This document shows, in pieces, positions 6,293-9,465 of a stretch of DNA of 9,465 bases (positions are counted from its first letter, which is position 1; every line of letters starts with the position of its first letter). This DNA comes from JALZAA01 sp046724435 (lineage in GTDB: Bacteria; Actinomycetota; Acidimicrobiia; IMCC26256; JACDBD01), in NCBI GenBank assembly GCA_046724435.1, contig JBKOWN010000188.1:1-9465 (forward strand), read 5' to 3'. The notes under the pieces were generated by a model, which did no database searches, was not told the origin of the DNA, and saw only the letters and a program-made list of their open reading frames with translations. A program made the position numbers and the translations under genes.

Positions 6293-6306
6293 CTGTGCGT
6301 TACCCT
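6289..6306 (+). promoter_or_regulatory. Candidate rpsA promoter with an element shared with marR
   Basis: TACCCT at 6301-6306 fits TANNNT and would start transcription near 6312-6313, giving a leader of about 95 nt. No good -35 lies 17-18 bp upstream. The 18 bases TTGACTGTGCGTTACCCT match the minus-strand sequence upstream of marR (2980 to 2963) at 16 of 18 positions. The first four bases overlap the end of the methyltransferase gene. Confidence 0.45.
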
Positions 6307-6311
6307 GTTCT

Positions 6312-6333
6312 GTGGCCCTTCGGGGCTTCCCAC
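6312..6333 (+). promoter_or_regulatory. UUCG-tetraloop hairpin at the presumed 5' end of the rpsA mRNA
   Basis: GCCC (6315-6318) and GGGC (6323-6326) enclose a TTCG loop, i.e. the very stable C(UUCG)G tetraloop. An outer GTG (6312-6314) pairs with CAC (6331-6333) across a one-sided TTCC bulge. It begins about where transcription should start, so it may cap and protect the mRNA end. It could instead be a terminator for the methyltransferase gene 20 nt upstream, though there is no T-tract. Confidence 0.4.
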
Positions 6334-6344
6334 GCTCGTGTCGT

Positions 6345-6365
6345 CACCGCCCGAGAGGCAAGGTG
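6345..6365 (+). promoter_or_regulatory. Second stem-loop in the rpsA leader
   Basis: CACC (6345-6348) pairs with GGTG (6362-6365) and GCC (6349-6351) with GGC (6357-6359), with an AA bulge and loop CGAGA. It lies midway between the UUCG hairpin and the rpsA ribosome binding site. Structured leaders are typical of S1 genes, which repress their own translation in E. coli; a regulatory role here is only inferred. Confidence 0.3.
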
Positions 6366-6398
6366 CGCCGGCAGGCAGGGGGAGCAATCACTGTTTCC

Positions 6399-6404
6399 AA
6401 GGAG
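6399..6404 (+). promoter_or_regulatory. rpsA Shine-Dalgarno with unusually tight spacing
   Basis: AAGGAG ends only 2 nt before the ATG at 6407 and 5 nt before the next in-frame codon, TTG at 6410. A G-rich GGGGGAG (6378-6384) lies further up, and GGAGCAAT occurs twice, at 6381 and 6401. The spacing makes the exact start, ATG or TTG, uncertain by one codon. Confidence 0.55.
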
Positions 6405-6406
6405 CA

Positions 6407-7846
6407 ATGTTGTCCGACCAGGAGGCCACGGGAGCGACCGACAACGCTCCCGTGCCCGAGACGAGTCAAAGTGAGTCGGCTGCGCCGGCCTCGCAGCCAT
6501 CCGGTGCCGACGGCGCCGTAGCAACCGCCGAGCCCCCGCCCGACGGCGGCCCGGTCGTCCTCGACGACCTCGGGACACAATCCTTCTCCGATGCGGTTGA
6601 CGCCACCATCGTCGAATTCGACGACGGCGACATCGTGTCCGGCAAAGTCGTCAAGATCGACAGCGACGAGGTCCTGCTCGACATCGGCTACAAGTCCGAG
6701 GGCGTCATCCCGTCCCGCGAGCTCTCGATCCGCAACGACATCGACCCCAACGAAGTCGTCCATCTCGGCGAGGAGCTCGAGGCCCTCGTCCTCCAGAAGG
6801 AGGACAAGGACGGTCGCCTGATCCTGTCGAAGAAGCGGGCGCAGTACGAGCGGGCGTGGGGGACGATCGAAGCGGTCAAGGAGAAGGACGGCATCGTCTC
6901 CGGACCGGTCATCGAGGTGGTCAAGGGCGGTCTCATCCTCGACATCGGTCTCCGGGGCTTCTTGCCCGCGTCACTCGTCGACCTGCGTCGGGTGCGCGAC
7001 CTCCACCCGTTCGTGGGCCGGAACCTCGACGCCAAGATCATCGAGCTCGACAAGAACCGCAACAACGTCGTGCTCTCGCGGCGCGCGTACCTCGAGGAGA
7101 CGCAGCGCGAGCAGCGCGACGAGTTCCTCGCCAACCTCAAGCCGGGCGAGATCCGCAAGGGTGTGGTGTCGTCGGTCGTGAACTTCGGCGCCTTCGTCGA
7201 CTTGGGCGGGATGGACGGCCTCGTGCACGTCTCCGAGCTGAGCTGGAAGCACGTCGATCACCCGAGCTCGGTGGTGCAGGTCGGCGACGAGGTCGAGGTG
7301 CAGGTGCTCGACGTCGACCTCGACCGTGAGCGCATCTCGCTGTCGCTCAAGGCCACGCAGCAGGATCCGTGGCAGGAGTTCGCCAACGGGCACCAGGTCG
7401 GCGAGCTCGTCTACGGGAAGGTCACGAAGCTCGTGCCGTTCGGCGCGTTCGTGCAGGTCGGCGACGGCATCGAGGGGCTCGTTCACATCTCCGAGATGGC
7501 GGCGCACCATGTCGAAGCGCCGGAGCAGGTCGTCACCCCCGGCGAAGAGCTGTGGGTGAAGATCATCGACATCGATCTCGACCGTCGGCGCATCTCGCTG
7601 TCGATCAAGCAGGCGGCCGAGGGTGGCGAGGTTGCGGCCGAGTACCGCGAGCACTTCGGCGAGGACCAGTTCGACGAGCAGGGCCAATACATCGGTCCGA
7701 CCGCGGAGGAGACCGAGGCGGCGGCGAGCGCGGAGGGCGCGACGGAAGGCGAGGCCGCGGCCGCACCGGAAGCGCCGGGTGCCGGCGAGTCGTCGGTGGA
7801 AGCGCCCGCCGTTGACGAGGCGACGCCGCCGGCCGAGACCGCCTGA
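6407..7846 (+). CDS. rpsA: 30S ribosomal protein S1
   Basis: 479 residues, the length range of actinobacterial S1 (four RNA-binding domains rather than the six of E. coli). S1 binds mRNA upstream of the start codon and brings it to the 30S subunit. The N-terminal tail (1-70) is low-complexity and acidic. S1 domains lie at about 74-144, 161-226, 249-316 and 331-403; the last two carry the most typical RNA-binding surfaces (NFGAFVDLGGMDGLVHVSE; PFGAFVQVGDGIEGLVHISE). The stretch LILSKKRAQYERAWGTIEA between domains 1 and 2 closely matches mycobacterial RpsA. The C-terminal tail (404-479) is Ala/Glu/Pro-rich and disordered, unlike the longer charged tail of M. tuberculosis RpsA, the part once proposed to bind pyrazinoic acid. 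The frame stays open upstream to 6338, but the Shine-Dalgarno and homology place the start at 6407. coaE begins on the base after the stop, so the two are probably co-translated. Confidence 0.96.
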   Translation: MLSDQEATGATDNAPVPETSQSESAAPASQPSGADGAVATAEPPPDGGPVVLDDLGTQSFSDAVDATIVEFDDGDIVSGKVVKIDSDEVLLDIGYKSEGVIPSRELSIRNDIDPNEVVHLGEELEALVLQKEDKDGRLILSKKRAQYERAWGTIEAVKEKDGIVSGPVIEVVKGGLILDIGLRGFLPASLVDLRRVRDLHPFVGRNLDAKIIELDKNRNNVVLSRRAYLEETQREQRDEFLANLKPGEIRKGVVSSVVNFGAFVDLGGMDGLVHVSELSWKHVDHPSSVVQVGDEVEVQVLDVDLDRERISLSLKATQQDPWQEFANGHQVGELVYGKVTKLVPFGAFVQVGDGIEGLVHISEMAAHHVEAPEQVVTPGEELWVKIIDIDLDRRRISLSIKQAAEGGEVAAEYREHFGEDQFDEQGQYIGPTAEETEAAASAEGATEGEAAAAPEAPGAGESSVEAPAVDEATPPAETA

Positions 7847-8473
7847 GTGCTGCTCGTCGGGCTCACCGGCGGGATCGGAGCCGGCAAGTCCACTGTTGCC
7901 GAACTACTCTCCGCGCGCGGCGCCATCATCATCGACGCCGACCAGGCGGCACGAGCGGTCGTCGAGCCCGGGCAACCGGCGCTGACGAAGGTCGTCGAGC
8001 GGTTCGGCGAACGTATCCTCGACGCGGACGGGCGACTGTCGCGGGGCGCGCTGGCGAAGGTCGCGTTCGCGGACGAAGAGTCGCGGCGTGACCTCGAGGC
8101 GATCACGCACCCCGCCATCAACGAGGAGTTCTCGCGCCGCGTGGCCGAGGCCCCGGGAGACGCCATCGTCGTGCTGGACGTGCCGCTCCTCGCCGAGTCG
8201 GAGCAGGCGAGGAAGCGGCCGTACCAGACGGTGATCGTGGTCGAGGCGCCCCGTGAAGTGCGGTTGGCGCGGCTCGAGGCCCGGGGCGTCGACCGAGCCG
8301 ACGCCGAGGCTCGCATGGCGGCGCAAGCGGATGACGAGCAACGGCGCAAGCTCGCCACGTACGTCGTCGACAACGCCGGTGACCGCGCCGCGCTCGAGCG
8401 CCAGATCGACGAGGTCTGGGCGGACCTCGAGCGCCGGCATCGCGACGAGCAAGATCGAGCGAGCGCTACATGA
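7847..8473 (+). CDS. coaE: Dephospho-CoA kinase
   Basis: Last step of coenzyme A synthesis: ATP-dependent phosphorylation of the ribose 3'-OH of dephospho-CoA, in the cytoplasm. 208 residues, the normal single-domain length; the M. tuberculosis enzyme carries an extra C-terminal domain that is absent here. Seen: P-loop TGGIGAGKST (7-16, K14), the catalytic-Asp motif IIIDADQAAR (D30/D32), ITHPAI (86-91), LDVPLLAESE in the substrate lid region, and ARMAAQ followed by YVVDNAG near the end, all in family order. The start is GTG directly after the rpsA TGA (TGAGTG), with no own Shine-Dalgarno, so translation probably depends on ribosomes finishing rpsA. The 3' end overlaps the convergent ferritin-like gene by 8 bp. 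The C-terminal tail (about 190-208) is charged and probably flexible. Confidence 0.96.
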   Translation: MLLVGLTGGIGAGKSTVAELLSARGAIIIDADQAARAVVEPGQPALTKVVERFGERILDADGRLSRGALAKVAFADEESRRDLEAITHPAINEEFSRRVAEAPGDAIVVLDVPLLAESEQARKRPYQTVIVVEAPREVRLARLEARGVDRADAEARMAAQADDEQRRKLATYVVDNAGDRAALERQIDEVWADLERRHRDEQDRASAT

Positions 8474-9465
8474 AGTTGCGCGTATGGAGTGCCGACAACT
8501 CGGCGGCCTCGTCGGCGGGAAAGCCGAGGCGCGCAAGCCGGCGCCGGCGGCCGTCGTCCATGTCGGCCGCGAGGGCCTGCACCCGCTCGTAACCCGTCGA
8601 GATCGCATCGGGCGTCCATGCGCCCGCGGCGAGCACGACGAGCGCGTCGAAGACCTCCTGGTTCAGTCCCGCTGTCGACGCAAGCACGTCATGGCGACGT
8701 TCGATCGCAAGGCGGAGCCGTCCGAGCAGACCGGGGTCGACCTCGACGCGGTGCTCGAGGTGTGCGAGGCCGAACGCGACGTGTCGGGCCTCGTCCTGGA
8801 GCGCGAGATGCGCGACCTGGCCGGTGACCGCGTCCGGGGCGTACGTCTCGATGAACGACAGGAGGTTGAGGAACGTGCCCTCCCCGAGCACCGAGAGCAG
8901 GAACGACGCCAGCGAGAAGTCGAGCTCGTCGAGGAGCGTCTGAAGCGACGCCCGGCCGCCGGTCGTCGACACGCCGAGCGGACCACCGCGCAGCGCTGCA
9001 CGCCGCGCGAAGACCTCGACGTGGCGTGCCTCGTCGGCGACCTGCACGGCGAGAAGCTGCACGACCTCCCGAAAGTGCGGGTGCACCCGGCCGACGAAGC
9101 GCGCCGGCACGACCAGCGCCGCTTGCTCGTTCTCGACGAGGTAGGTCATGACCTGCACGACCGCCGCCTCGACGTCCGAGGGCAGCTCCTCGACGGCGTC
9201 CCAGTCGATCGACGTCGCGGGATCCCATTGGCTTGCCACGGCTTGGGCGTAGAGGCGCGGCGCGATGTCGGACCAGACCACGGCGCGGTCGTCCAGGTCG
9301 AAGTCAGACCGCTTTGCTCCCGACTCGACGAGCGCGCCGCGCGCCGCGAGCCCCCATGCCGGGTCGGGCCGCTCGACGACGCCGCCGGGCCCAGGGGCGC
9401 CCGCCCGCGCGGCGCCGACCCACCGGTCGGCGGAGGCGGCGCCCTTGACCACGACGTTCTCAGCC
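8466..9465 (-). CDS. Ferritin-like diiron protein, probably 5'-truncated by the window edge
   Basis: A mostly helical protein with the ligand pattern of a ferritin-like four-helix diiron centre. Counting from GTG at 9452 as residue 1: Glu107 or Glu109 in YLVENEQAA, E141-x-x-H144 in DEARHVEVF, Glu202 in LLSFIETYAP (Glu191 possible) and E221-x-x-H224 in DEARHVAFG. Two ExxH motifs plus two single Glu give the usual six ligands. Members of the superfamily include ribonucleotide reductase R2, arylamine N-oxygenases and fatty-acid desaturases; the exact reaction cannot be told, but an oxidase or oxygenase is more likely than iron storage. The frame stays open to the right edge with coding-like codons (AENV before the GTG), and the GTG has no Shine-Dalgarno, so the true start is probably outside; residues 1-50 (Gly/Ala-rich) may link to a further N-terminal region. 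Stop TAG at 8466-8468. It is convergent with coaE; nothing nearby hints at its pathway. Confidence 0.85.
   Translation of the reverse strand, partial: AENVVVKGAASADRWVGAARAGAPGPGGVVERPDPAWGLAARGALVESGAKRSDFDLDDRAVVWSDIAPRLYAQAVASQWDPATSIDWDAVEELPSDVEAAVVQVMTYLVENEQAALVVPARFVGRVHPHFREVVQLLAVQVADEARHVEVFARRAALRGGPLGVSTTGGRASLQTLLDELDFSLASFLLSVLGEGTFLNLLSFIETYAPDAVTGQVAHLALQDEARHVAFGLAHLEHRVEVDPGLLGRLRLAIERRHDVLASTAGLNQEVFDALVVLAAGAWTPDAISTGYERVQALAADMDDGRRRRLARLGFPADEAAELSALHTRNFM

Noticed and set aside
5342..6387. Long minus-strand open frames antisense to the methyltransferase.
   Set aside because: Typical GC-rich mirror frames with no recognisable domains; only the last 42 codons (5342-5470) look like an independent gene.
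6338..6406. A longer N-terminus for S1 starting at 6338.
   Set aside because: The added residues are not S1-like and cover the leader hairpins and Shine-Dalgarno; the Shine-Dalgarno points to 6407-6410.
8491..8504. Small hairpin GCCGA-CAAC-TCGGC just after the coaE stop as a terminator.
   Set aside because: Only 5 bp, inside the coding part of the diiron gene (AEL/LSA codons), with no T-tract; such stems are common by chance at this GC content.
7483..8619. A 378-codon minus-strand open frame opposite rpsA, coaE and the end of the diiron gene.
   Set aside because: Ser/Ala-rich shadow frame crossing three real genes; no start signal and no recognisable motif.

Overview
The window is about 9.5 kb of GC-rich DNA from what is most likely an actinomycete-type bacterium (phylum Actinomycetota). 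The evidence is strong G/C bias at third codon positions, frequent GTG starts, a DNA polymerase I whose 3'-5' exonuclease site has decayed, and an S1 protein close to the actinobacterial form. The co-location of polA, rpsA and coaE also fits; these three are adjacent in Mycobacterium tuberculosis. The class cannot be fixed from sequence reading alone.

Layout, left to right. polA (+, 5' end outside the window) converges on a MarR-family regulator gene (-), with only 3 bp between the stop codons. The marR gene is divergent from a 730-residue MMPL/RND-type membrane transporter (+). They share a compact control region with overlapping, oppositely directed promoter candidates, an imperfect 19-bp dyad and a second 13-bp palindrome. 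After the transporter comes a roughly 280-bp stretch with terminator-like hairpins, a probable 42-residue one-helix membrane protein (-) and a possible 15-codon leader ORF (+) that overlaps the start of a class I SAM-dependent methyltransferase (+). Then come rpsA (30S protein S1, four S1 domains) behind a structured leader, coaE (dephospho-CoA kinase) starting on the base after the rpsA stop, and a convergent ferritin-like diiron protein (-) whose 3' end overlaps coaE by 8 bp. The reading frame of that last gene is still open at the right edge.

How the parts relate. polA, rpsA and coaE are housekeeping genes of replication/repair, translation and CoA synthesis. The marR/MMPL pair looks like a self-contained regulator-exporter module lying between polA and rpsA, where M. 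tuberculosis has nothing. The methyltransferase and the small membrane protein have no assignable substrate or partner.

I see no CRISPR array, transposase, integrase, tRNA or rRNA, and no clear new multi-gene system. The most interesting material is regulatory: the overlapping divergent promoters, an 18-base element shared (16 of 18) by the marR and rpsA upstream regions, hairpins built around stop codons, and the rpsA leader.
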